Origin: Candidatus Gastranaerophilales bacterium
GTDB lineage: Bacteria; Cyanobacteriota; Vampirovibrionia; Gastranaerophilales; Gastranaerophilaceae
Length of the DNA: 64,000 nt
Reading direction: 5' to 3'
NCBI GenBank assembly: GCA_900769645.1
Contig: CAAGHI010000005.1
Span: forward strand, 62,001-126,000
Made by a program: the position numbers and the translations under genes. The notes under the pieces were generated by a model. The model saw nothing but the letters and a program-made list of their open reading frames with translations, made no database searches and was not told where the DNA came from. Position 1 is the stretch's first letter, and every line of letters starts with the position of its first letter. Below are positions 26,339-35,388 of this stretch, piece after piece.

Positions 26339-27153
26339 ACTGATTTTACCTCGTAAGATTTTCTTATATCATTTATACAAGTACATTTTTTTCTGAAATC
26401 GTACATTGGTACAAAGTTTAAAGTCGCAGTCATTGCGCTTTCTTTTTGATCCTTAATTTCAGTAATTGTTTCTCCCTTATAGTCAATAATTCTGGAATGT
26501 CCGATATTCCATTCGTCACCTTGAATTTGCCCAGATTGAGTTAAGGCAATCATAAAGGTTTGATTTTCTGTCGCTCTCGAACGAGTCATACATTCCCATG
26601 GTATAGGTTTTTTAAGTCCCCAGGCGGCACAGTTTACAAGCAAATCTGCCCCCGCTTTTCTGTATGCTCTGTAAATTTCAGGGAAACGAATGTCGTAACA
26701 GATTGTTAATCCTGTTTGAACGCCTTCAATGTTTACCATAACAGGCGATTTGCCGACCTCAACAAATTTCCCTTCATCATCCCCGTAATATGAAAACAAG
26801 TGGTTCTTTGAATATGTTGCAATCAGCTCTCCATGCCTATTTAAAACAGGACAGGTGTTGAAATAATGCCCGTCAACTTTTGTGATAAAACTGCCGCCGA
26901 TAACCCAAGATTTATAATCTTTTGCGATGTTTGAAAGAAAATCAATAGTTTCGCTGGACTGAATTTCTTCTGCGTTTTCTCTAAAATGTTTTGGAGCCCA
27001 GCCGACAGTCCAAACCTCAGGTAGGACAATTAAATCAGTGCCTTCTTTAACCTCTTTTTTTATAAGATTTTTTACTTTTTCAAAATTCGCTTTTTTATCC
27101 CCAATCTTTGAATTCATCTGAATTGCGGATACTGTTAATGTTTTTTGTTCCAT
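26335..27153 (-). CDS. Carbon-nitrogen hydrolase (Nit2/omega-amidase type)
   Basis: 272 residues. The catalytic triad is visible as Glu46 (LIVLPEVW), Lys116 (YSKNHLF) and Cys152 (LTICYDIRFPE). The spacing fits the Nit2/YafV branch, which hydrolyses omega-amides such as alpha-ketoglutaramate in metabolite repair. Substrate is inferred from family only. It overlaps both neighbours: the acyltransferase upstream by 19 bp and dacB downstream by 4 bp. Confidence 0.88.
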   Translation of the reverse strand: MEQKTLTVSAIQMNSKIGDKKANFEKVKNLIKKEVKEGTDLIVLPEVWTVGWAPKHFRENAEEIQSSETIDFLSNIAKDYKSWVIGGSFITKVDGHYFNTCPVLNRHGELIATYSKNHLFSYYGDDEGKFVEVGKSPVMVNIEGVQTGLTICYDIRFPEIYRAYRKAGADLLVNCAAWGLKKPIPWECMTRSRATENQTFMIALTQSGQIQGDEWNIGHSRIIDYKGETITEIKDQKESAMTATLNFVPMYDFRKKCTCINDIRKSYEVKSV

Positions 27154-27815
27154 TTTTTTTGTTTTTTAGCCTCGTTATAAATTTTTGGAGCATTTTCTTC
27201 TAGCTCCATAAGTTTTGTTTTTACAAGTTCGCGAATGTCTGCAAGTTCTTCTGTTGTTGCGTCGGCTTTTACATAAATCGGTTCTCCGTAAAGGTTTAAA
27301 ATATTACAGTTCCCAAACGGGAATTTCATTTTATCCCAAGACGGCAAGCTGGCTAATGTTTTTTGTGGGGAATACCAATAAGCCGGAATAATCGGAGCAC
27401 CTGACATTTGAGCAAGTTTTACTGCTCCGTTTTTAACTTTGTGTAAAGGCCCGCTCGGCCCGTCAACCATAATTCCCACGCACTCGCCGTTTTTTAATCG
27501 GTTTAACATTTGCATTGTTGATTCAACAGCACCTTTTTTGTTTGAAGAGCCTCGAACAACCTTAAAACCCCATTTTTCAACTGCTCGAGCAACAATTTCT
27601 CCGTCAATTGAGTTACTGATTAATATGCTTAAATGAGCTTTATCTTCAATTCCGTGCACCAAAAGCTGGTTGGCATGCCACATTACGTAGATGCAAGGTG
27701 AAATTTTGGGATTATTATGCTCGTAAATATGTGTAAAATGTTCTTGCAAACGCATTGCTGAATAAACAGTGTTTGCTATAAAATCCATGTTTTTATCGTT
27801 AATTAGTCTTACCAT
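27135..27815 (-). CDS. DUF374 lysophospholipid acyltransferase-like protein
   Basis: 226 residues. The PlsC-like fold shows YVMWHANQLL in place of the usual H-x4-D box, DGEIVARAVEKWGFKVVRGSS, and the substrate motif MVDGPSGPLHKVKNGAVKLA. DUF374 proteins are thought to be acyltransferases of outer-membrane lipids and often stand next to lipid A genes. The exact reaction is unknown. First gene of the operon; the ATG lies about 90 bp from the divergent tig start. Confidence 0.87.
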   Translation of the reverse strand: MVRLINDKNMDFIANTVYSAMRLQEHFTHIYEHNNPKISPCIYVMWHANQLLVHGIEDKAHLSILISNSIDGEIVARAVEKWGFKVVRGSSNKKGAVESTMQMLNRLKNGECVGIMVDGPSGPLHKVKNGAVKLAQMSGAPIIPAYWYSPQKTLASLPSWDKMKFPFGNCNILNLYGEPIYVKADATTEELADIRELVKTKLMELEENAPKIYNEAKKQKKWNKKH

Positions 27816-27837
27816 GCCCCGATTATATCATAAAAAC

Positions 27838-27865
27838 TTGCACAAATTCTTTTTTGAGGTATGAT
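27838..27865 (+). promoter_or_regulatory. Promoter of tig
   Basis: TTGCAC (27838-27843) and TATGAT (27860-27865) with a 16-bp spacer, about 40 bp before the tig ATG. Confidence 0.5.
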
Positions 27866-27904
27866 TATGGCACATGTATTAATATATATAAAGGAAAAGG
27901 TAAA

Positions 27905-29197
27905 ATGAAAGTAACTTTGGAAAAAGAAAAAGAAAACGTAGTAAAATTAGATATTACAATCCCTGCAAAAGATGCAGTAGACGCTTATAATAAAGCAGTA
28001 AGCACAATTTCAAAATATGTAAATATTGATGGTTTCAGAAAAGGAAAAGCTCCTCGTGCAGTTGTTGAAAGACACGTTGGAACTGAAAGAATTAAACAAG
28101 AAGCTATTGAAAACTTGATGCCAAAAGCAATTAACCAAGCTGTTGTTGATAACAACCTTGATTTGATCGCTCAACCATACATCACAAACTATAACTTCAA
28201 TATTGGTGAAGATTTGACAGTTACTGCAAAAGCAGAACTTAGACCTGAAGTAACTTTGGGACAATACAAAGGTTTGACTCTTGAAGTAAAAGATTCTCCT
28301 GTTGAAGAAGATGCTATGCAAAAATCCATTGATAGACTTCTTGAACAACACAGCACTCAGGAAACTGTAATTGATAGACCTACAAAAGATACAGATATCG
28401 CTGTAATCGATTTTGAAGGTACAGCTAACGGCGAAAAAATTCAAGGCGGCGACGCTAAAAATTATCCGCTAGATTTGGCTCATTCAAACTTTATTCCAGG
28501 TTTTGCAGAACAATTGGTTGGCAAAAACTTGAATGATGAATTTGACATCAAGGTAACTTTTCCAGAAGATTATCACGATGAAAAACTGAAAGGTCAACCG
28601 GCAACTTTCAAAATCAAAATCAACGAAATTAAAGAAAAGAAACTTCCTGAGTTAAATGATGAATTTGCTCAAAAAGTTGGTTCTTTCAAAACAGTTGATG
28701 AATTGAAAGCTGATATTCAAAACTACTTGAATTCTCAAAGAGAAAGAACAAACAAAATGAACGCTGAAAACGAAGTATTCAAGGCAGTTATTGACGGTGC
28801 AAAAGTTGATATTCTTCAATCTATGGTTGATAGAGAAGCTAATTCTTTGAAACAAGAATATACTCAAAGACTAGCTGCACAAGGTATTAACTGGGAAGCT
28901 CTTGTAAAAGCTCAAGGCGAAGACCAATTGCTTAAAAATTTGAGCGAAGATGCTCTTGTTAGAATTAAAAACTCTTTGGTAATCGACAAAATTGCAAAAG
29001 ACGAAAATATTAAGCTTGAACAAAAAGATTTAGAAGCTAAATTCGCTCAACTTGGTGCAGCTTACGGCTTGCAACCACAAGATTTAATCAAACAATTAGG
29101 TCAAAATCCTGAACTTTTGGCATCTATTTCACAACAAGCTATGAATGACAAAGTAAAAGATTTCTTGATGGAGAATAATAAAGTTGAAATCAAATAG
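27905..29197 (+). CDS. tig: Trigger factor
   Basis: 430 residues from ATG 27905, preceded by AAAGGAAAAGG. The ribosome-binding domain has GFRKGKAP at 43-50. The FKBP-type prolyl isomerase domain (about 150-240; IDFEGTANGEKIQGG, FPEDYHDEKLKGQPATF) and the helical SurA-like C-terminal arms follow. Trigger factor receives nascent chains at the exit tunnel. It leads the classical tig-clpP-clpX cluster. The longer frame from 27854 adds 17 residues without a ribosome site and was rejected. Confidence 0.96.
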   Translation: MKVTLEKEKENVVKLDITIPAKDAVDAYNKAVSTISKYVNIDGFRKGKAPRAVVERHVGTERIKQEAIENLMPKAINQAVVDNNLDLIAQPYITNYNFNIGEDLTVTAKAELRPEVTLGQYKGLTLEVKDSPVEEDAMQKSIDRLLEQHSTQETVIDRPTKDTDIAVIDFEGTANGEKIQGGDAKNYPLDLAHSNFIPGFAEQLVGKNLNDEFDIKVTFPEDYHDEKLKGQPATFKIKINEIKEKKLPELNDEFAQKVGSFKTVDELKADIQNYLNSQRERTNKMNAENEVFKAVIDGAKVDILQSMVDREANSLKQEYTQRLAAQGINWEALVKAQGEDQLLKNLSEDALVRIKNSLVIDKIAKDENIKLEQKDLEAKFAQLGAAYGLQPQDLIKQLGQNPELLASISQQAMNDKVKDFLMENNKVEIK

Positions 29198-29225
29198 TTT
29201 GTTTGAAAATTCAAAAAAATAATAT

Positions 29226-29250
29226 ATGTGCCGTATTTACTACGGCACAT
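29226..29250 (+). terminator. Hairpin after tig
   Basis: ATGTGCCGTA (29226-29235) pairs perfectly with TACGGCACAT (29241-29250) over a five-base loop. The tail TATTTGATT is weak, so partial read-through into clpP is possible. Confidence 0.55.
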
Positions 29251-29302
29251 TATTTGATTAATATAGTAAAGAAATTTATAATAATATTATAAGGAGAAAA
29301 AA

Positions 29303-29893
29303 ATGAGTTTTGTACCTGTAGTAATAGAACAATCAAGCAGAGGCGAACGTTCGTTCGATATCTTTTCAAGATTGTTGAGAGAAAGAATTATTTTCTTAGG
29401 CACCCCAATTGACGATATGGTTGCAAATTTAGTTGTAGCTCAATTATTGTTGTTGGACAGTGAAAACCCTGAAAAAGATATTATGTTATACATCAATAGC
29501 CCAGGGGGATCTGTTACGGCAGGTTTTGCTATCTATGACACAATGCAACATATTAGAGCTGACGTTTCAACAATTTGTTTGGGGCAAGCTGCTTCTATGG
29601 GTGCATTCTTGTTGTCATCTGGTACAAAGGGTAAGAGAATGGCTCTTCCTCATTCTAGAGTGCTTATTCACCAACCTTTGGGCGGTGCACAAGGTCAAGC
29701 AACTGATATCGAAATTCAAGCAGCTGAGATTATTAGAATTAAAAAATCATTGAATGAAATTTTAGCTTCTAATACAGGTCAGTCAATTAAGAAAATCGAA
29801 AAAGATACAGATAGAGATTATATCATGACTCCGGCTGAGGCTTTGGAATACGGTATGATTGACAAAGTTGTATCAAGAGATGCTATTAAGTAG
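29303..29893 (+). CDS. clpP: ATP-dependent Clp protease proteolytic subunit
   Basis: 196 residues. The catalytic Ser98 in GQAASMG and His123 in RVLIHQPLGG are present, with the Asp in TDRDYIM near 172. The short N-terminus E-Q-S-S-R-G-E-R-S-F-D-I is typical. It forms the tetradecameric barrel that degrades proteins delivered by ClpX. An ATAAGGAGAAA ribosome site precedes the ATG. The clpX gene follows at 65 bp. Confidence 0.97.
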   Translation: MSFVPVVIEQSSRGERSFDIFSRLLRERIIFLGTPIDDMVANLVVAQLLLLDSENPEKDIMLYINSPGGSVTAGFAIYDTMQHIRADVSTICLGQAASMGAFLLSSGTKGKRMALPHSRVLIHQPLGGAQGQATDIEIQAAEIIRIKKSLNEILASNTGQSIKKIEKDTDRDYIMTPAEALEYGMIDKVVSRDAIK

Positions 29894-29958
29894 TAAAAAA
29901 GAAAGGAATAGGCTTACAAGGTAATGATATCAAATTGTAAGCCCGATAACATAAAGAC

Positions 29959-31272
29959 ATGCCAAAACATGATGATAGTAGATTAAAATGTTCATTTTGC
30001 GGAAAATCACAGGATCAGGTTAAGAAATTAATCGCAGGCCCTGAGGTTTATATTTGCGATGAATGTGTAGAACTTTGTAATCAAATTTTAGATGAAGAGT
30101 TCTTTGAAAATAAAGATAAAGAAGGTGGCGAAGGCGCAGAAGCTGCTGAGGCAGAAGAAAAACCAATTCCAAAGCCTCACGAAATCAAAGCATATCTTGA
30201 TGAATATATTGTTGGTCAAGACGATGCTAAAAAGGTTTTGTCAGTAGCTGTTTATAACCACTACAAACGTCTAAAACATAACAAAGAAGCTGAAAACGGA
30301 GATTCTGTTGAAATCCAAAAATCAAATATCTTGCTTGTTGGTCCAACAGGTTCCGGTAAAACGCTTTTGGCGCAAACTTTAGCTAAAATGCTTGATGTTC
30401 CGTTTGCTGTTGCAGATGCTACAACGCTTACAGAAGCAGGTTATGTTGGTGACGACGTTGAAAATATCTTGTTGAGGTTGTACCAAAATGCTGAATTTGA
30501 CTCTTCAAAGGCTGAACGAGGCATTATCTATATTGATGAAATCGATAAAATTTCAAGAAAATCTGAAAACACTTCTATTACACGTGACGTGTCTGGGGAA
30601 GGGGTTCAACAGGCTTTGTTGAAAATGATAGAAGGTACTGTTGCTCATGTTCCGCCACAAGGTGGAAGAAAGCACCCTCATCAAGAGTTTATTGAAATTG
30701 ATACAAAAAATATTTTGTTCATCGTAGGCGGTGCATTCGTCGGATTGGATAAGATTGTTGAACACAGAGCAGGTGAAGGGACTTCTGTAGGATTTGGCGC
30801 AAAAGCTCCGATGACACAAGTTGAAAAAGAGGCTGCGGCTGCAAAAATGTTGAAGAAATTGCAACCGGAAGATTTGTTGAAATTCGGCTTGATTCCTGAA
30901 TTTATCGGTCGTGTTCCTGTTTATGCAGTTTTGGATCAATTGAACGAAAAAACATTGAAAATGATTTTGACAGAACCTAAAAATGCCGTTGTTAAACAAT
31001 ATAAATGCTTGTTGGAAATGGACGGTGTTGATTTGGAATTTGAACCTGAGGCAATTGACTTGATTGCTCAAGAGGCTATCAAACGTAAGACTGGTGCGAG
31101 AGCTTTGCGTTCAATTGTAGAAGAAATCATGCTTGATGTTATGTATGATGTTCCAACGAAAAACGATATTAAGAAATTTGTCGTTACGGCAGATATGGTT
31201 AAGAACCGTAAAAATGCAGAGGTTGTACCTCTCCCGACAAAGGACGATAACAACAAAGAAATTAGTGCATAA
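29959..31272 (+). CDS. clpX: ClpX unfoldase subunit of ClpXP
   Basis: 437 residues. The N-terminal zinc-binding domain has Cys11, Cys14, Cys33 and Cys36. An acidic glutamate- and alanine-rich linker (about 48-68) follows. The AAA+ core has Walker A GPTGSGKT (about 128-135), Walker B IIYIDEIDKI, and the pore and IGF-type ClpP-docking region around GEGTSVGFGAK. It unfolds tagged substrates and feeds ClpP. A UUCG-capped terminator begins at the stop codon. Confidence 0.97.
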   Translation: MPKHDDSRLKCSFCGKSQDQVKKLIAGPEVYICDECVELCNQILDEEFFENKDKEGGEGAEAAEAEEKPIPKPHEIKAYLDEYIVGQDDAKKVLSVAVYNHYKRLKHNKEAENGDSVEIQKSNILLVGPTGSGKTLLAQTLAKMLDVPFAVADATTLTEAGYVGDDVENILLRLYQNAEFDSSKAERGIIYIDEIDKISRKSENTSITRDVSGEGVQQALLKMIEGTVAHVPPQGGRKHPHQEFIEIDTKNILFIVGGAFVGLDKIVEHRAGEGTSVGFGAKAPMTQVEKEAAAAKMLKKLQPEDLLKFGLIPEFIGRVPVYAVLDQLNEKTLKMILTEPKNAVVKQYKCLLEMDGVDLEFEPEAIDLIAQEAIKRKTGARALRSIVEEIMLDVMYDVPTKNDIKKFVVTADMVKNRKNAEVVPLPTKDDNNKEISA

Positions 31273-31300
31273 AAAAAGGTGGCTTCGGTCACCTTTTTTA
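31272..31300 (+). terminator. Rho-independent terminator of the tig-clpP-clpX unit
   Basis: AAGGTGGC, a TTCG tetraloop and GTCACCTT form an eight-pair stem with an A-run before and a T-run after it. Confidence 0.9.
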
Positions 31301-31347
31301 TTGTTTACAAATTTGAAAAATATAAAGTTTTATGCGAAAATAGATCT

Positions 31348-34203
31348 ATGGGGAATAGTAAAACATTAATTTTAATAGATGGGCATGCACTGGCGTTTAG
31401 GCAGTATTATGCGTTGGAAAGAACTGCTATGAGTACGTCTGACGGTACTCCGACTTGGTCCGTTTACGGCTTTTTTAAGGCAATTTTTGATTTGTTGAAA
31501 AACGAGGACTTGAAAGCTGATGCAATTGCTGTGGCTTTTGATGTCAGTCATAAAACTTTCAGAACTGAGAAATTTGCAGATTATAAGTGTAATCGTTCTG
31601 CAATGCCTGATCCTATGAGGGTGCAAATGGGGCTTATCTATGAAGGATTGAGAGCTTTTAATATTCCGATTTACACCAAAGAAGGTTTTGAGGCAGACGA
31701 TGTAATCGGGACGATTTCTCGTGAAGCGTGCGAACTTGGGCATAAGGTTTTGATATTGACAGGTGATCAAGACGCATTTCAGCTTGTAGACAAGGAAGGT
31801 TGTGTCAAGGTTATTTTGCCGACGAAAGGTGAATTAATTGAGTACAATTGGGATAAAATTTATGAAAAATTAGGAGTTTATCCAAATCAAGTTATTGACT
31901 ACAAAGGCTTGCGTGGTGATACTTCTGACTGTATCCCAGGGATTAAAGGAATTGGAGAAAAGACTGCGCAAAAACTTTTGGCTCGCTATGGATCCTTAGA
32001 CGCCTGTCTTGCGGATTGCGAAAATATTCCTGAAAAATCAGTGAGAGAAAAGATTTGTAATGGTATTGAACAGGCAAAATTGAGCCAATATCTTGCGACG
32101 ATTATTCGAAATTTGGATATTAATTTTGATTTTGACAAAACCAAGGTTGAGTTGCCTGATACTACTGCTGTAACTGAGTTTTTAAAGAAAATGCAGTTTT
32201 ATACATTTATCAAGAATATAAATTCGATTATGTATTCTTTTGATAAAACAGAGCATGCTGTGCCGGTTCAAGCTCCGCAGGTAAATTCAGATGGCTCAAT
32301 GCAATTAGGATTTTTCTCAGAGGTAGTAAGTGAGGAATTGAACAAAGAGTCTAACCTTGATTTTGATAAAAAGTTGATTGCGGATTCACAAGATTTAGAT
32401 GAATTAGTAAGTCTGTTAAAATCGCAGTCTTTGATTGCATTTAAGACTTATGCCAATGTAAAAAATGCCGTAAATTCTGAACTTATCGGTTTGTCATTTG
32501 CGTTTTCTGAGAGCGTGAGAGCAAAAGACAGGATTGAGGCTAAAGAAGCCAGTGAGATAAAAGCTTTTTATATTCCTTTGGGGCACCATAATATAGAAAA
32601 TCAATTACTACTTGATGCTGTTATTTCTGAATTGAAACCTATTTTTGAGGATAGCAATATCAAAAAAACTACTTTTGACGCCAAGACTGAATTTAATGTT
32701 TTGCGAAATTTGGGGATAAATGCTGGTGGTATAATTTTTGATGTCGTACTTGCAAGTTATGTAAAGGATACAAACCGCAATCACGATTTGGAAATTCAGT
32801 CGATTGAGAATTTGCAGCATGCTATTACGCCATTTGCGCCGTTTGAAAAAGAAAAGAAAAAACAGGTTAAATTTATTGATGTAAATGCTGATATTGCAAC
32901 AAATTTTGCCGCTGAGGAAACTTCTGTAATTCTTGAATTAACAAAGTATTGGTCTCAAAATTTGGACGAGAACGAGCAAAAGCTTGTTTATGATATTGAA
33001 GTTCCTTTAACTTTTGTGCTTGCAGATATGGAGTATGATGGCGTTTCAATAGACGAAAAATATTTGCGTGATTTGACGACGTATATGAATGGAGAGCTTG
33101 GTAAAATTGAAGGGGAAATATACGAGCTTGCGGGGGCTCCTTTTAATATAAATTCTCCTCGACAGGTTGGTGAAACTCTGTTTGATAAAATGGGGATTAA
33201 ATCTAAAAAGAAACGTGGAAAAGCTGCGTATTCAACAAGTGCTGCGGTTTTGGAAGAATTGGCGCAAGATCATGAAATTGCAAGATTAATCCTTGATTAC
33301 AGACGGTATGCAAAGCTTAAATCTACTTACACAGAGGCGCTTCCGGCATTGATTGAACGCAAAGATAATCGAATTCATACGACTTATAATCAAACGGTTA
33401 CAGCAACCGGCAGGTTGTCGTCATCTAACCCGAATTTGCAGAATATTCCGGCAAGAACAGAGGAAGGCAATAAAATTCGTAATGCATTTGTGCCGAAAGA
33501 CAGGGAAAATTCTTTGATTTTGTCAGCTGATTATTCACAGATTGAACTTCGCCTGTTGGCGCATATTACAGAGGACAAACACCTTATGGAAGCTTTCAAA
33601 ACAGGTGTTGATGTCCACACATTGACGGCATCAAAGGTTTTTGAGGTTCCGGTAGAAGAAGTTACAAAAGAAATGCGTTATAAATCCAAAGCTGTTAATT
33701 TTGGAATTATTTACGGGCAAAGCAAATATGGACTTGCAAAAGCTGTTGGAATTTCAAATGCAGAGGCAGGCGAGTTTATTGATAAATACTTTGCGACATA
33801 TCCTAGAGTTAAGGCATATATGGAAGGAATTGTCCGAGAAGTTGAGAAACAGGGCTATGTCGAGACTATTTTTGGACGCAAAAGATATTTGGAAACAGAA
33901 CTTTCAAGTTCGAATGCAATGATTAGAGAGTTTGCAAAACGTGCTGCTATTAACCAGCCAATGCAAGGGACAGCAGCAGATTTGATGAAAATTGCAATGA
34001 TAGATTTTGCCAAAAAATTAAAAGAACATAATCTTAAATCAAAAATGATAATGCAGGTTCACGATGAACTTGTGGTTGAGGTTTTGAAATCGGAATTAGA
34101 CGAGGTAAAAGTGCTGGTAAAAGAGGCAATGGAGCTAAATCAGCCGTTGTCGGTTCCGCTTGTTGTTGATATAAATGTAGGTGAAACATGGAAAGAACAA
34201 TAA
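31348..34203 (+). CDS. polA: DNA polymerase I, probably without proofreading
   Basis: 951 residues from ATG 31348; the longer frame starts inside the clpX terminator. The 5'-3' exonuclease domain (about 1-300) includes GDQDAFQLV and KGLRGDTSDCIPG. The middle domain aligns with the 3'-5' exonuclease but has lost its metal ligands: motif I reads AFKTYAN rather than the FDTET type, and motif III lacks the Y-x3-D pair. The polymerase domain has motif A DYSQIELR (about 727), motif B KSKAVNFGIIYG (about 777-788) and motif C HDELVVEV (about 904). Function is Okazaki-fragment and repair synthesis. The 140-residue secreted protein gene overlaps its end by 16 bp. Confidence 0.96.
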   Translation: MGNSKTLILIDGHALAFRQYYALERTAMSTSDGTPTWSVYGFFKAIFDLLKNEDLKADAIAVAFDVSHKTFRTEKFADYKCNRSAMPDPMRVQMGLIYEGLRAFNIPIYTKEGFEADDVIGTISREACELGHKVLILTGDQDAFQLVDKEGCVKVILPTKGELIEYNWDKIYEKLGVYPNQVIDYKGLRGDTSDCIPGIKGIGEKTAQKLLARYGSLDACLADCENIPEKSVREKICNGIEQAKLSQYLATIIRNLDINFDFDKTKVELPDTTAVTEFLKKMQFYTFIKNINSIMYSFDKTEHAVPVQAPQVNSDGSMQLGFFSEVVSEELNKESNLDFDKKLIADSQDLDELVSLLKSQSLIAFKTYANVKNAVNSELIGLSFAFSESVRAKDRIEAKEASEIKAFYIPLGHHNIENQLLLDAVISELKPIFEDSNIKKTTFDAKTEFNVLRNLGINAGGIIFDVVLASYVKDTNRNHDLEIQSIENLQHAITPFAPFEKEKKKQVKFIDVNADIATNFAAEETSVILELTKYWSQNLDENEQKLVYDIEVPLTFVLADMEYDGVSIDEKYLRDLTTYMNGELGKIEGEIYELAGAPFNINSPRQVGETLFDKMGIKSKKKRGKAAYSTSAAVLEELAQDHEIARLILDYRRYAKLKSTYTEALPALIERKDNRIHTTYNQTVTATGRLSSSNPNLQNIPARTEEGNKIRNAFVPKDRENSLILSADYSQIELRLLAHITEDKHLMEAFKTGVDVHTLTASKVFEVPVEEVTKEMRYKSKAVNFGIIYGQSKYGLAKAVGISNAEAGEFIDKYFATYPRVKAYMEGIVREVEKQGYVETIFGRKRYLETELSSSNAMIREFAKRAAINQPMQGTAADLMKIAMIDFAKKLKEHNLKSKMIMQVHDELVVEVLKSELDEVKVLVKEAMELNQPLSVPLVVDINVGETWKEQ

Positions 34204-34610
34204 AATTTTTATTTGTCGGATTGTTGATGATTTTGTTGGGAGTAAACTGTGCAAAGGCAGATGATGCAATGTCTTTGAGTACTATGGTTACTCCGCAAAA
34301 TGTCGATTATAATATTTGTACACGCAACTATATTATGACACCTGAAAAGTTGTTTTTTATGGCGATTGCAAGTATTAATGCGAACAGATTTACTATTGAC
34401 GAAATTCAGTCAAAGACTGGCTATATCTTGTTTACGGCAGTGAATAAACAGTATTTGGCAAGTGTTGTGAAGGTAAGTTCAAATAAGTCATTGTTGAAGA
34501 TTACGCCTGTAAATAATAACTATTTCTTTGCCCCGGGAATTGTCTTGAATGTGTTCAGATATATTGATTTGAACGGTGCAACGCCTGTTTACACATTGTC
34601 AAAATCTTAG
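34188..34610 (+). CDS. Secreted/periplasmic protein of unknown function
   Basis: 140 residues. A signal peptide (MERTIKFLFVGLLMILLGVN) with a likely cleavage after AKA, then about 115 residues of mixed alpha/beta composition (FTIDEIQSKTGYILFTAV, FAPGIVLNVFRYIDLNG). No cysteine pair or catalytic motif is evident. It overlaps the polA stop by 16 bp, so it may be translated from the polA message. No family recognised. Confidence 0.7.
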   Translation: MERTIKFLFVGLLMILLGVNCAKADDAMSLSTMVTPQNVDYNICTRNYIMTPEKLFFMAIASINANRFTIDEIQSKTGYILFTAVNKQYLASVVKVSSNKSLLKITPVNNNYFFAPGIVLNVFRYIDLNGATPVYTLSKS

Positions 34611-34664
34611 ACAAAGTTATATTAAATACTTTACCAAAATTATTTATTAGATTATAATTGCATT

Positions 34665-35387
34665 ATGGAAAGAAATATTGTAAAACTACTAGGCTTGAAT
34701 GTTGATTCTTTTACGTTTGAAGAAGCGATTGAGTATGCCAAAACGATTTCAGGACAGGTTGTGACAATTAACCCTGAAATGATAAATAATGCTGTGCAAA
34801 ATCCTGAATTTGCGGAAATTATAAATAATGCAGAACTTGTAATTCCAGACGGAATTGGAGTTCAGATTGGGCTAAAGATCTTAGGATATAATGTTCGAAG
34901 AATTGCCGGAATTGAGTTTTCTCGTAGAATGATTGAGGAATGTGCAAAGTCTGAACAGTCGGTTGCTTTGGTCGGCGCAAAACCTGAAATTGTTCAGAAA
35001 GCGAAAGAAAATCTTGAGCATGAAATTCAGGGATTGTATGTGACTTATGCACATGATGGATATTTTAGGGACGACGATGAAATATTGAACGAATTGAGAA
35101 TTCGTCAACCTAGACTTGTGCTTTGTGCTTTGGGTTCACCAAAGCAAGAAGAATTTATTATGAAAGCTAAAAAACTTCTTCCTGATGCATTGTTTGTCGG
35201 TGTTGGCGGAAGTTTTGATGTTTGGTCGGGGGTTGTTGAAAGAGCTCCTGAAATTTATCAAAAACTAGGGCTAGAATGGCTTTATAGAACGGTTAAGGAA
35301 CCGAAAAGGTTTAAGAGGATTTTTCCGACTTTGCCGTTATTTGTATTAAAAGTGTTGCGTGAAAAATTTATTCCAAAAGGAGTTTAA
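34665..35387 (+). CDS. WecG/TagA/CpsF-family (GT26) glycosyltransferase
   Basis: 240 residues. Family motifs are TINPEMINNA, VIPDGIGVQIG, IAGIEFSRRM, CALGSPKQEEFI, and VGVGGSFDVWSG with RAPEIYQKLGLEWLYR. GT26 enzymes attach ManNAc-type sugars to lipid-linked intermediates of enterobacterial common antigen, teichoic acid linkers or capsules. The specific sugar is unknown here. TATAAT lies six bases before the ATG with no Shine-Dalgarno, suggesting a leaderless transcript. It is followed by the transketolase subunit gene, two bases after its stop. Confidence 0.92.
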   Translation: MERNIVKLLGLNVDSFTFEEAIEYAKTISGQVVTINPEMINNAVQNPEFAEIINNAELVIPDGIGVQIGLKILGYNVRRIAGIEFSRRMIEECAKSEQSVALVGAKPEIVQKAKENLEHEIQGLYVTYAHDGYFRDDDEILNELRIRQPRLVLCALGSPKQEEFIMKAKKLLPDALFVGVGGSFDVWSGVVERAPEIYQKLGLEWLYRTVKEPKRFKRIFPTLPLFVLKVLREKFIPKGV

Positions 35388-35388
35388 T

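Noticed and set aside
30553..31071. Long minus-strand frames opposite clpX, topA, aroE and others
   Set aside because: They are antisense shadows with low-complexity Phe/Asn/Ile composition; the plus-strand genes are firmly identified.
31279..31347. Upstream start for polA
   Set aside because: It lies inside the clpX terminator and would add 23 residues unlike any PolA N-terminus.
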